Position numbers and translations under genes: made by a program. The notes under the pieces are model-generated. The model made no database searches. It saw only the letters and a list, made by a program, of their open reading frames with translations, and was not told the origin of the DNA. Shown here one piece after another: positions 10,801-19,335 of a stretch of DNA of 64,000 nt. Where the stretch lies: positions 310,001-374,000 of the forward strand of contig NC_062239.1 in NCBI RefSeq assembly GCF_905475465.1, written 5' to 3'. This stretch comes from Pieris napi (Eukaryota > Arthropoda > Insecta > Lepidoptera > Pieridae). Positions within the stretch are counted from its first letter, which is position 1, and every line of letters starts with the position of its first letter.

Positions 10801-13800
10801 CCTAGGCATGTGCGTCCGTCGTTGCTGAGCGTGAACCCGGGCAGGCACTCGCAGCGGAAGGAGCCGGGCGAGTTGTGGCACTTCCCGTTCCGACACACCC
10901 GGAGCTCGGAACACTCGTCCACGTCCACGCAGGCGGCTCGGTCGGGCGTCGGCCGGTAGCCCGCCTCGCACACGCATTGGAACGAACCCTCGCCGTTGAC
11001 GCAGCGACCTCCCTGCGGGCGGGACGTCGAGTTCAGCGGACACGTCGAAGGCGAACGGTCTCAGGGAGAACGTCCGAAAGAAAGTCTCCATTACCTGGCA
11101 CAGCGACCGGTCGGCGCACTCGTCGACGTCGGCGCAGTACCCGGCGGCGGATCTCGCGAAGCCCGGCTCGCAGACGCACTCGTATCCGCCGGGCGTGTTC
11201 CGACAGCGTCCCCGACGACACACTCGCGGGTTGTCGGCGCACTCGTCGACGTCGCGACACGCGTGACCCGTCTCCGTCGACTCGTAGCCCGGGTTGCAGG
11301 TGCACTCGTAGCTGCGAAGCAGAAAAGTCATTCATAACAACCAAGCAAATTATGTATTTACTAGCTGCCCCCGCAAACTTCCTTTAAGTAGCTATACATG
11401 GAACCTTTTTCTATGCCATGCCCATAGAGAATGTTCACTTTAACGGAATATTTTTTATTTATATTCTCAGAGTTCAAGGAATAAATAATAAAAAAGCACT
11501 CGCAGTAAATTCGAAGCTTGCACTTAGTACTATATTTATTTACAAATAAAAAATAAGGGTTGATCGTAGAGGGGTGAAAATTTAGGCTTAAACATATATA
11601 AAAAAATTCAAATGTATCTAAAAAATTTACAAAAAAAATGTTTCTGGGGTAGACACCCCTTATCACTTAGGGATTTGAAAGATAGATAGTAGCCGATTCT
11701 CAGACTTACTTAATATGCATAAAAATTTTCATCAGAATCGGTCGAGCCGTTTCGGAGGAAAGGAGGTTTGGGAACGAACATTGTGACACGAGAATTTTAT
11801 AATAAAATAAAGATAATTTATGTTTAATTCTCACCCGCCGTCTACGTTCGTGCAAACGCCGTTAGTGCACATCCCTCCGTTCGTCATTTCACATTCGTTT
11901 TTGTCACTGCATCGCTGGCCATTTTCTACGGGATCAAAACCGGGCGGGCATCTAAAAGATCATGAAAGTTATTAATAAATAATGAATCGAAAGCGCCACG
12001 AGGGAGCGTGAGCCCATACCTGCAGGTGAAGCTGCCGGGCGTGTTGACGCAGGAGCCGCCCTTGCAGTACTCGAGGGCGCACTCGTCGATGTCGATGCAC
12101 GTGGGGTTGCCGTCTTGTAGCGTGCTCTCTGCGCCCTCCCAGCACGAGCAGGAGTACCTGGGTGACGTTAGATGATCGTTAACGTTATAAACTTTTACGC
12201 TTCGCAGATCAGTTGGTGTCGAGAAGGATGTCGGATGACGTGCATATATCGCGACCGGAACTCACCCGACATCCTTGTCGATGCAGTCGCCGAGGCCGCA
12301 GATGCCGTTCCTGAGCATGCACTCGTTGATCTTGGCGATGGGGTGAGGGACGTCGCTTCCGTCCCCGAAGCCCATAGTCGTGTCGTTGCGTCTCCAGTCG
12401 GGAGGGACCGCGCCTCCGCCGCACAGGTGCGTCCACTCCACTGCAAATTAACGCTTAGTTGAGCACACCGCGACGGATCGACGGGGCGATAGCCGGTCGC
12501 CCGGTCCGGAACGGACGACTCACCTGATCCCCGCGGCGGGCAAGGCGCGCAGAGGTCGCCCCAGGCCCTGCCCATGTTGTATCCGCAGCAGCAGTCTCTG
12601 TTGGACAGAGACATGGGCAGACGGTCTCCGCACTCGCCCGTCTCGCCCAGATACGTGAAGCAGTTGCCCACGCGACCGTCTGCAAAGGTGAAATTTCTTT
12701 TAGGCACTTGATATGTTTAAATAATGGATAAAACCATTTCAGTATCGCTCACCGATACAAAACTTCTTATCGGGACTCGGAATGAAGTGAGGATTGCACA
12801 GGCAGTAGTAGTCACCTTCCGTGTTAACACATTTTCCATTCTGTAAGAGAGCGGTATAGAGTTAATTTTTAATTGTTTAAACGGTCGAAAAACTGATTAA
12901 AACCGACGAATGGCGACAGACCGGACAAATATCGGGGTCCTCGCACTCGTCGACATCCTCGCAGTTGTTGGTGACGCGATGCCTCCGCTGGCCCGGAGGA
13001 CACTCGCACGCGAAGGAGCCGACGGAGTTGATGCACTTGCCGCCCTCGCACAGCCCGGGCACCGCCGCGCACTCGTCGATGTCCTGATCATTAACGGTAT
13101 TATGAGCATCGAAGAGGCCGCGCTAGACTTGGTTTGTCGAGTAAATTCATGAGACTAGCCTGGCACTCCTTGGTGGCCAGATTCCGCAGGTGTCCCGTGG
13201 GGCAGTCGAGGTCCCCGCAGCGTTCGCAGGGATGGCCCCAGGCCACGCCCACGGTGGCACAGCACAGCTGCTTGGTGCACACCACGCCCTCCAACGCGCC
13301 CGTGCACAGCGCGCCACGTGTGTCCGTATAGCACGGCCCTACGATGATGATGATGATCATAAAAAAAGAGGAAGAGCGGCACCTACCTTGCTCCACTACA
13401 TTAACATTACTTTTACATAAGTATGTAACAATAGTCAATATTAGGTAGCTTAATGTTTTGATACTAGTATATTCATCAGTAAAAGAGTTAATCACTGCAT
13501 AAACAAACAAATTTAGATATCCTCAAATGTAGCGAAATGCGTCAGTCAGATGACATCATTTTGATCGGGATCGTGTGAAACTGTAAACACTGAAACTACT
13601 GTGCACAGGCCAATGCCGAATGCGCAAAAATTAGGATCAATCTTTTAATTACTAAACCGTTGATAATGGCTATAATTTTTCGCTGAAATTTAGACTGAGC
13701 TGAATTAGATTAATTAGTAAATAGGTTGTGTGAATGAGAAATGGCTGCACGTACCCTACATGTCTTGTCTGCCTAATTTAATCGGCGCCTTATATCTGAA

Positions 13801-16800
13801 TAAATATGAATTTTACTGCACTTTTAAATAATTCCGTATACAGACTATGGCCCGTATTGGAGCAGTGAGAAGGCGCAACTTTCTGTAAAAACATTATCTG
13901 CCGTCTAACAGTCAAATTTAATGTGCAAAATGAAAGTTATTCGGATGTGGCTACATTATTAGACAAACATTCATTCAGCAAAAAAATCCACTCCGAAAAA
14001 AAATATGTTTTTAAAAGAAAATAAAGTTTTTATCGGTTTTTCTTCTTTTTTTTCCACTATGAAATACTTGCAAACTGAACTTTTTGAACAAAAAATAGTT
14101 GGTCACCTTATGGGGTTTCAAGAGCAAAACAATGATCTACCTGTTCGTCGATCGATTTCGCAGCGTGTTCCAGATAGGCCGTGGAAGCAAACACAACGGT
14201 CTGGGGCTATACATCGCCCACCGTGGAGGCATGGCTCCCGACATATTGCTGAAATTCATTACTTCTCTTACAAGGGTGGAAATAACAACTGCTATGGTAG
14301 TCTTTAAATCATCAAGTATTACACAAAGAGTTAAACTCAAAAATCCATAAAATTATTTAAAAAATATACAAAGAACCATAAGAATTAATGTGTCATAATT
14401 TATTTCGACTTGAAAAACATGTACAACAATTTAAAAGATATGTGACTCACGTTCAGTACAAAATTCCCCGGACCAGCCGGGTGCGCAAGCGCATGTTCCA
14501 TTAGTGCACGTTCCTCCATTCATGCAGATACGACGGCAGCCACCGCGTGGTCGTGCTGGAATTGTCTCAATAGTTTATAACCACGGTCAACAAGTTCCCA
14601 TTTTATTTTAATTAAAATCCTAATAAGCGTAAAGTTATTGTGGCGCCGAGAGCAAACTCACTGCGTTTACTATAACATGTTAAATATAGTTTCCTAAGAT
14701 AAAGTATAACAATTTTGACATATTACGTGGGTAGGAGTAAAGCGCTCCGCCTGCGCCACAAGATGGCGCCTCGAGGCCTCCAGGACACCGGCACATGTTC
14801 GGCGCTATGCACGAACCGGGCGAACCGCAATCCGGCCGGCACAAGGCTGAAACAGGCGTCAGTTGAATTTCCCAGGGTAACGAAAGTTAATGACGTCAAT
14901 TGGGCGGTTTTTAAATTGTAAATAACAACTTACGGACTACACAAAGTAAAGAATTAGGTCTCGACGTCCATCCTGGACAGCAATGCGTGCTGTTTCTGCT
15001 GCGGCACACGTGGGGTCTGCAAATAAATATTACTTTACAATATAATATATTTATGAGGTGCAGGAACTTCTAAATCATGTTGTTCAACCCAAGACTACTC
15101 GTTTTAAAACTTCTTTAGTTATATTTGTGAAGTAAATAAAAATAATGTGTCTTCAGTTTAATTGCACATTTTGTTAGCAGATAAAGCGGACCGGCGACAT
15201 AATGAGCGGTCCGAATGTCGTAATTAAGACAGGACGAGGGTAACTGGCGCGGCGCTAATGCCCAGAGGTCGCCCTGACCGCACGTGCTCAACTGTCGCAA
15301 ACTATCACCACCACGGCACAAAGCTTGTTATGACCGTACTCACACGATGTATATTAACTAATTAGGGTGCCAAATAAGGCCAATATTTTCTAAAACCAAA
15401 TGCAACAACAAGCTACCATATCCACTAAATAACCTTACTAGTAATTAATGAGTTTAGTAGCTGTTCGAGCTAAGGCTGTACATTTAACACACTCAGGCTT
15501 TCTTAGTTATATAACGGTGGCAACTTCCTAAATCGTCAGAGTTACGCCCCGAGAGTACCATACGTAGGCACTCTCTTCAACTGTTACATTGCATTCATTC
15601 GTTTCGTAGCAATTAACACTTCATTATTTCGCTTATATTCTATTGTTGTACGCGGTGGTTAATATAGAGTAAAAATAAAATCCTCTATTTAAACCACTTC
15701 GATGACCCAGGAACCGTACAGTAGCGAAGCAATGTTTTGGCTGCCAAAAAGGAAAACAAATTGAAAAGTATTTTATCTCTTAAACCGATAAGAATTCAAC
15801 GATATATTTAAAATTCTACCTTAATTGCAGTAACGGTCTTAAATTAATGAGGTCTAGAGGAATTAATAATGTTATGCCCTATTACTGCTGACCGTCTGAC
15901 CTAATATCTCAACAAGTGTGAAAATACAAATGATCAGTACAGCCTTGTGAGTGCCGGTCTCACGTTGATATCAGAGGCGCATCATTTGCTATGCCTGTTG
16001 ATTATTCAGCTAATTGCATTTGGGTCAAAGGGTCACACATCCTATTATTTAATGCTTCGTAATTATTATATACGTCAATGGAATCTTTTTGCTCGGTTAA
16101 CAGTCAGCTATGATTAGGGCATATTTATGTATATGAGTGAGCTTTGAATTTATTTATACAAAAGTTTTACTATTGTAATTATACAAGTGTATGAATATCG
16201 ATTGTCGTTACAGCAAAAATAGTCATAAAACAAGGTTTTTTGCTCCAAGTCTTTCTTTTTTGTTTATATTAAGAATTGCCTTTTGGGTACACATACATTT
16301 ACTTTACGCGGCGGGAATGAGCTCTTTCTAGTGAAACCGTGGATCGTATCGTGTAAGTCAAAAACGGTCTCAGACAAATCATAATTTCACAGCAGGCCCT
16401 TTTATTTGGATCAGAAAAACTCAAATAAAGCTCAGGTAAAAAGCTTAAATCCACAAACCAATCCAATTCTTCATAACATCCTCGTCTGTCGAATAGAAAC
16501 ATAACACCTATAACCAAAATCCAATAAAATTTAACGACACGTATTATTTCCTTACAGAAACCTTGCAAAAGTGTCATAATAGTGGGTTTACATTAATTAT
16601 AATATTCTTGAGCGGACATGAATGACGTCTTGATGACCGCTTACAAGATTAGCACAAAATATGAATATTGCTGAACTAGTTCTTTTGCGTAACCAAAACT
16701 ATTTACTAATGGAATTATAGATTATATGATATGTACGTGTGTGGGCTGGTTGCACATATTAGGTATATGCAAATGAAAAAGGCTAAATCGAGAATTCAAT

Positions 16801-18713
16801 CGGGTTTATACCGAACAAAAGTTAAATAAAAATAAATCAGTGGCGCTACAACCTTTTTAGGTCTGGGCCTCAGATTTCTGTATCTGTTTCATGATCTTTT
16901 TTCAATCTAATAGGCAAGTAGGTGATCAGCCTCCTGTGCTACACGCCGTCGAGTTTTAGGGTCTAAGGCAAGTTACCTCCCCATGTTTTCCTTCAGCATT
17001 CAAGCGAATGTTAAATGCGTACATAGAAATAAAGTCCATTAGTGCACAGCCGGGCATCGATCCTACGACCTCAGCGATGAGAGTCGCACGCTTAAGACAC
17101 TAGGCCAAAACTGCTCTGAACAAACGTGAAAATAAACAATACGTTTTTGACAAAGCACTGATGTATTATTTCCATGATGCGTATATAAAATCAGATAATG
17201 CACATAAAGTGCATTCCACGCGAACGCACGTAAACAAGGAAAGCGATTCCATCGCGCGCGTGTCAATATGCCGACACAAGGCGGTTTTAGCTTAAAGCTT
17301 ACCTTTTAAACAAATTCAGTCATGTCAGATATCAAGATACCCATTTGGTAGGGTATCTGGTGGACGCATAGCTAATAAATATAGACCTGGATTTTTTTAT
17401 ATACAGGATATACCTGTTATTGAATAAGCTTAGCCTTTCGTAACAATTTTACTTCAATTTTATAAAATTATTTTGATAACTAAAGTAAAAATTTTGGTCA
17501 CTAAACCAAAATTTCAATAGTAGGTATATCGAAGAGATGGATACCGCTGAAAATTATTGACAGGGACAAAATATATAGGAAACTAGAAGAGGCCTTCGCC
17601 CGGATGGGTCTTTTCTATATTTATCCCGTTCTATCTAAACTAGTAAAATAGTAATAACCAATCTGTAGTAGTCCATCCAGAATGTTATTGAAATTTATGA
17701 TTTCGTTTCGTTGTTTTTTGTCTATGAAAAGTTCATTATACACATTTATAACAGATACGTTTTAAGTATATTTCTAATATAAAATAAGCCCGAGACAACC
17801 TTAGATGAATGTTAGTGATTTAAGCTCGCATTGCGGACATTCCTCAACTCATTGAGTGAGTCATGATTTGTTTCGCGGCAGATGGCTTTGTTTTTGTGCA
17901 CTTGCAAATAGATAATTCCACAAAGCAATCCCGAGAATGTCAAAGGAAAACCTGTCAATTTCAATATCTCAACTGATGGCGAGTATTCCTACTGTTACAA
18001 TACGAAAGTCAAACAGTCCCGAAGCCCTTCTTGAAGCAGACTCATGCAGAGCATGGAATACTTATAGGTATATTTTATTTAGTACCTTTCTTAATAGGTG
18101 AGTAGGTGCGCAATAGGTCTTATCCCTAGGAATCGACTTCCGGATTAGGAAAAAGAATGACTGTTATAAAAATATTAATAACTAAGGTGAAATTAAAATA
18201 ACCGAATAAATTAGTTTCAATAAAAGTCAAGAAGTAGTCATAGTCTACTTAAAGCCACTCTAGAAAAGATGCCTTTGTAAATGGAGCAACATAAGACAAA
18301 CCCAATTGACAGCCACGCGTTACAATCAAGCTGTTCGGACCGCTCCTTTGATCTATTACATCTTATTATTGATTAACTATCCAATACATGTGAACATTAT
18401 ACATACTTATTATTTAGGTACTATAATCGTTACAAATAATTATGACTTGTTTATATGCATATATATATTTTCTGCGTTACATAAATAATGACAAATAACA
18501 GTTTAACTATTCATAATATTGGTAAATAAAACCTGAAAAAAAGTAAAAAGCGATATTGGTATATTATGAAACTCACCCTACAAATTGCGTTGTTGATCTA
18601 TCTGCTAGCGTTCGTGCCCCGCGTTGCCAATGCCTCGGACGCGGCGTGTTCTGCCGGGGGTCGGCGGCCGCCGCTGCAACCACCAGCGCCAGAGCCACCA
18701 ATCGGAGTTTCAT
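1487..18713 (-). CDS. Fbn: Fibrillin, 37 coding exons, 3' end outside window
   Basis: This is a large secreted extracellular-matrix protein that assembles into microfibrils and, in vertebrates, binds latent TGF-beta complexes. The 37 exons total 5,849 nt (1,949 codons plus 2 nt) with agreeing phases at all 36 junctions. Domains in order are: signal peptide, N-terminal unique region, three EGF domains, hybrid 1, cbEGFs, TB1, cbEGFs, TB2, cbEGFs, hybrid 2, cbEGF, a TB with a Gly-rich linker, a long cbEGF run, TB, two cbEGFs, TB and cbEGFs. The order follows vertebrate fibrillins closely, which supports fibrillin rather than LTBP or a generic EGF protein. Vertebrate fibrillins have about 2,870 residues, so about a third, including the C-terminal propeptide, is missing. 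Exons are GC-rich and introns AT-rich. The last exon ends in phase 2 at 1487 with a GTATTT donor, so the gene continues below position 1. Confidence 0.93.
1884..2208 (-). CDS. Fbn: Fibrillin exon 35: TB domain plus cbEGF
   Basis: It encodes ECVDVRQRQCYMDW, LCCCSVGKAWGSPCEAC and HVALC, a complete TB domain in one exon. A cbEGF follows, starting INECDIMPQLCKPGTC. A conserved linker EYINPMTNETRP lies between them. The donor is GG|GTGAGG, phase 2. Confidence 0.88.
2282..2543 (-). CDS. Fbn: Fibrillin exon 34: two cbEGF modules
   Basis: It encodes DIDECSQHPSLCQHGTC and DIDECAVPDVCGPGVC. The exon must end at the AA|GTCAGT donor (2282), with a 73-nt intron to exon 35. Reading on through the intron would shift the frame away from the next TB domain. 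Confidence 0.82.
2616..2921 (-). CDS. Fbn: Fibrillin exons 32-33: TB domain at the vertebrate RGD position
   Basis: The exons are 2805-2921 and 2616-2719. They encode ARCYGKVDLRSGTEQC, ACCCSVG, then AAWGNYCDLC and YRQLCPGGPGY. By domain order and flanking cbEGFs this matches vertebrate TB4, which carries the integrin-binding RGD. Here the corresponding loop reads RSG. An intron splits the domain after the CCC triplet, as in exons 15-16. Confidence 0.86.
3007..4925 (-). CDS. Fbn: Fibrillin exons 24-31: long cbEGF array
   Basis: The exons are 4773-4925, 4435-4615, 4166-4358, 3920-4093, 3682-3848, 3438-3577, 3236-3352 and 3007-3153. Each carries DxDEC starts and complete or split cbEGF modules (DVNECAENRALC, DIDECSEDPTRC, DVDECASGGRVC, DDDECELGTC, DVDECLTNNGGC, DIDECANDPTLC, DMDECGTFDNVC, DVDECKSPQSC). 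Exon 28 has the turn GWRGDG, which contains an RGD tripeptide. It aligns with the vertebrate pair of EGFs that have GDG in the same turn. The array leads straight into a TB domain. Confidence 0.9.
5476..7452 (+). mobile_element. DNA transposon, family A, with Myb/SANT-like gene
   Basis: The ends are GAAGTTGTACTTCTTTAGGC at 5476 and GCCAAAGAAGTATAACTTC at 7391-7409, with the same ACGCGCGTACATAAGTACAC tail as the 650-1222 copy. Inside is a plus-strand gene remnant related to Myb/SANT-like DNA-binding proteins, which often accompany PIF/Harbinger transposases. No transposase is visible. The target-site duplication is not clear; TTA occurs next to both ends. Confidence 0.6.
6121..7129 (+). pseudogene. 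Myb/SANT-like transposon protein, multi-exon remnant
   Basis: The first exon (about 6121-6350) encodes NQWKCTKLNTKKELSSYRRE and KTGSGTKPPSPSPD followed by MIPQ, the pattern of Myb/SANT-like domains in transposon accessory proteins. Candidate later exons lie at about 6634-6702 (ITNKIILETIDIP), 6800-6888 (basic, TPKKPTRKTP) and 7077-7129 (VVVLVLEKPRRCTTK, stop). The simplest join at 6702/6800 runs into a stop, so the copy may be broken or splice differently. Confidence 0.45.
7797..7947 (-). CDS. Fbn: Fibrillin exon 23: cbEGF
   Basis: It encodes NHTCVDVNECEIVENVCGAG and CRNSEGGFSCVC, one cbEGF. It is separated from exon 24 by a 2.87-kb intron that contains a DNA transposon with its own gene. 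Confidence 0.88.
8059..8888 (-). CDS. Fbn: Fibrillin exons 21-22: TB domain, Gly-rich linker, cbEGF
   Basis: The exons are 8727-8888 and 8059-8393. Exon 21 gives the TB core (EMCYTDWVGGRC, VCCCSSLGKAWGDSRCEPC). Exon 22, the longest at 335 nt, completes the TB (HRNLC) and then encodes about 60 residues rich in Gly, Asn, Asp and Trp (GPGGPGAPNG, GDGNGDGFGTGWDDG, GNGTGDGWGPG). It ends with the cbEGF INECAAFPGLC. Vertebrate fibrillins have only a short spacer here. The donor is GTGAGA in phase 0. Confidence 0.85.
8962..9094 (-). CDS. Fbn: Fibrillin exon 20: cbEGF
   Basis: It encodes LDGVNCRDVDECMLDPDLC and GGRCVNTDGSYRCECPAG. This is one calcium-binding EGF, starting in phase 0 and ending in phase 1, between hybrid 2 and the next TB domain. 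Confidence 0.88.
9164..9333 (-). CDS. Fbn: Fibrillin exon 19: hybrid domain 2
   Basis: It encodes RGSCWRRVVDGQC and then ECCCSVGLAWGSPCEPC and DDCPCPKGFAK. The CW start, the AWGSPC core and the short C-terminal loop place it at hybrid 2 of vertebrate fibrillin. It ends in phase 0 at GTCAGC. Confidence 0.88.
9407..10005 (-). CDS. Fbn: Fibrillin exons 17-18: cbEGF modules
   Basis: The exons are 9891-10005 and 9407-9514. Exon 17 completes a cbEGF (YCTGGQCRNTLGSFACVC) and opens DIDECE. Exon 18 supplies NPCDNGRCINTHGSYECEC and ends in phase 1 before hybrid 2. Confidence 0.88.
10050..10210 (-). repeat. LINE 3'-tail repeat R2, copy 1
   Basis: It shares TCAAGGGCGTAGA and the stretch ending CGCCACT with copies at 31281-31446. 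The reverse complement ends in an AATAAA-like tail, as for LINE 3' ends. It is inserted in the fibrillin intron between exons 16 and 17. Confidence 0.5.
10276..10719 (-). CDS. Fbn: Fibrillin exons 15-16: split TB domain plus cbEGF
   Basis: The exons are 10615-10719 and 10276-10535. The TB domain (DLCYEKYEDGQC, QCCCSASKG, VSCKACPPRGSQDYEILC) is split by an intron after the CCC triplet. It is followed by INECTMIPGVCPHGTC and the opening of another cbEGF (DVDECDMHQS). The exon 16 donor is GTCAGT, and joining to exon 17 restores CDMHQSYCTGGQC. Confidence 0.85.
10802..12157 (-). CDS. Fbn: Fibrillin exons 11-14: cbEGF run
   Basis: The exons are 12020-12157, 11835-11951, 11095-11311 and 10802-11012. 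They encode successive cbEGF modules with the calcium motif DxDEC or DKNEC (DIDECALEYCKGGSC, DKNECEMTNGGMC, DVDECADNPRVC, DVDECADRSLC, DVDECSELRVC). Several introns split EGF modules inside the domain (phase 2 before the last Cys) rather than between modules. The intron at 11312-11834 carries a Helitron remnant. Confidence 0.88.
11361..11815 (-). mobile_element. Helitron-like remnant in fibrillin intron
   Basis: Read on the minus strand, the 3' end is GTTTGCGGGGGCAGCTAG followed by T, close to Helitron 3' termini (short hairpin, CTAG, insertion before T). The other side contains AATCGGTCGAGCCGTTTCGG, frequent in insect repeats. No Rep/helicase coding is seen. Confidence 0.45.
12266..12679 (-). 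CDS. Fbn: Fibrillin exons 9-10: TB1 domain and following segment
   Basis: The exons are 12524-12679 and 12266-12440. Exon 9 encodes a TB (8-Cys) domain with NCFTYLGETGEC and the CCC triplet in DCCCGYNMGRAWGDLC. Exon 10 has a short loop (HLCGGGAVPP, DTTMGFGDGSD) where vertebrate fibrillin-1 has its long proline-rich region, then a cbEGF start, INECMLRNGICGLGDC. The proline-rich region is therefore almost absent. Confidence 0.85.
12753..13083 (-). CDS. Fbn: Fibrillin exons 7-8: first two cbEGF domains
   Basis: The exons are 12922-13083 and 12753-12840. Exon 7 starts DIDECAAVPGLCEGGKCINS and then opens a second cbEGF, DVDECEDPDICP. Exon 8 completes it with NGKCVNTEGDYYCLC. The donor of exon 7 is a weak CCG|GTCTGT, but phase and the CPNGKC join support it. 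Confidence 0.85.
13160..13338 (-). CDS. Fbn: Fibrillin exon 6: hybrid domain 1
   Basis: It encodes GPCYTDTRGALC and then VVCTKQLCCATVGVAWGHPC. The CC pair with ATVGxAWGHPC is almost the vertebrate hybrid-1 sequence. The exon ends in phase 0 after TGCCAG, and the only workable join to exon 7 uses a GC donor (CAG|GCTAGT). Confidence 0.9.
14141..15016 (-). CDS. Fbn: Fibrillin exons 2-5: unique N-terminal domain and EGF1-3
   Basis: The exons are 14934-15016, 14727-14846, 14451-14555 and 14141-14248. Exon 2 encodes GPHVCRSRNSTHCCPGW, the signature of the fibrillin unique N-terminal domain. Exon 3 carries CIAPNMCRCPGG, exon 4 an EGF with CMNGGTC, and exon 5 an EGF with CLHGGRC followed by RRTG leading into the first hybrid domain. 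Each exon corresponds one to one with the vertebrate order. These EGFs lack the DxDEC calcium-binding start, as expected for the first three. In vertebrates this region drives N-to-C assembly of microfibrils. Confidence 0.9.
15017..18576 (-). other. Fibrillin intron 1
   Basis: This is a 3.56-kb AT-rich first intron. It contains one SINE (16831-17117). No other exon, ORF or RNA gene was recognised. Confidence 0.7.
16831..17117 (-). repeat. tRNA-derived SINE, copy 1
   Basis: The minus strand begins AGAGCAGTTTTGGCCTAGTG, has a degenerate B box (GGATCGATGCC) and ends with GTAGCGCCACTGATTTATT. It matches the plus-strand copy at 24649-24930 over its whole length. It lies inside fibrillin intron 1. 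Confidence 0.75.
18577..18713 (-). CDS. Fbn: Fibrillin exon 1: signal peptide and propeptide
   Basis: ATG is at 18713 in a good insect context (CACAATGAAA). The start MKLRLVALALVVAAAAA is a typical signal peptide with a charged N-end, a hydrophobic core and a small-residue cleavage site before DPRQ. A basic segment follows (RPRHWQRGAR), containing an RGAR furin-type site, as in the N-propeptide of vertebrate fibrillins. The exon ends in phase 2 before a GTGAGT donor and joins exon 2 across a 3.56-kb intron. The exon is too short to be found by ORF length alone. A 5' non-coding exon cannot be excluded. Confidence 0.85.
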
Positions 18714-19202
18714 TGTGACACCATCACCCTGGGAACACAATTATACCGTGAACCTAAGTATGAAGATGTACCTAATATGGTATTTTAATATTAATTTATA
18801 AGTTTATTCAACTTGCTTATTACAACGCATTGATATTAACGATTTCAATTGCGACATAAATTCAACTTAAACCCTCAATTAAACCACTTAAGTGGCCAAA
18901 ACAAGTTAATCTCCGACACAAGAGGGGTACAACAAAACAATAGTTGAAACAATGAGAAACAGATGGCTAGAAGCCGCGGGGGGAGAATCCGTGCCGAAAT
19001 GATAACGACGGCCGACGACCCGGCCAATACGATACACACATTCTATATTTAGTAAACAATCTCATTTTTACGACAATCCTGCAGATGGCATCTTACTAAC
19101 ACGGAAGCGCTTAGACATTTTTATATCTACCACGATTAATTTATATCAGATATACTGCAACTTAGCGTTTTAAACATAGACTGCAACTTCATATGGACCA
19201 CG

Positions 19203-19335
19203 TTTTTTTTATGTAACAGGAGGCCAATGGGCAAGAGGCTCATCTGATGTTCAGTGAGTTCACCGCCACCCATAGACACTCAGATTTTAAGACCGCTCTT
19301 TTCTTGAAGGACCTTAATTCGTTGGTAAACTACGT
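19203..19335 (+). repeat. Repeat R1, copy 2
   Basis: It contains ACAGGAGGCCAATGGGCAAG and GAGGCTCATCTGATGTTCAG, related to the other R1 copies. It is truncated at its right end. Confidence 0.55.

Noticed and set aside
13100..13510. Fibrillin hybrid-1 exon read as a longer single ORF
   Set aside because: Reading on past TGCCAG gives ASLMNLLDK and then a stop before the next cbEGF, while a splice restores DIDEC in phase.
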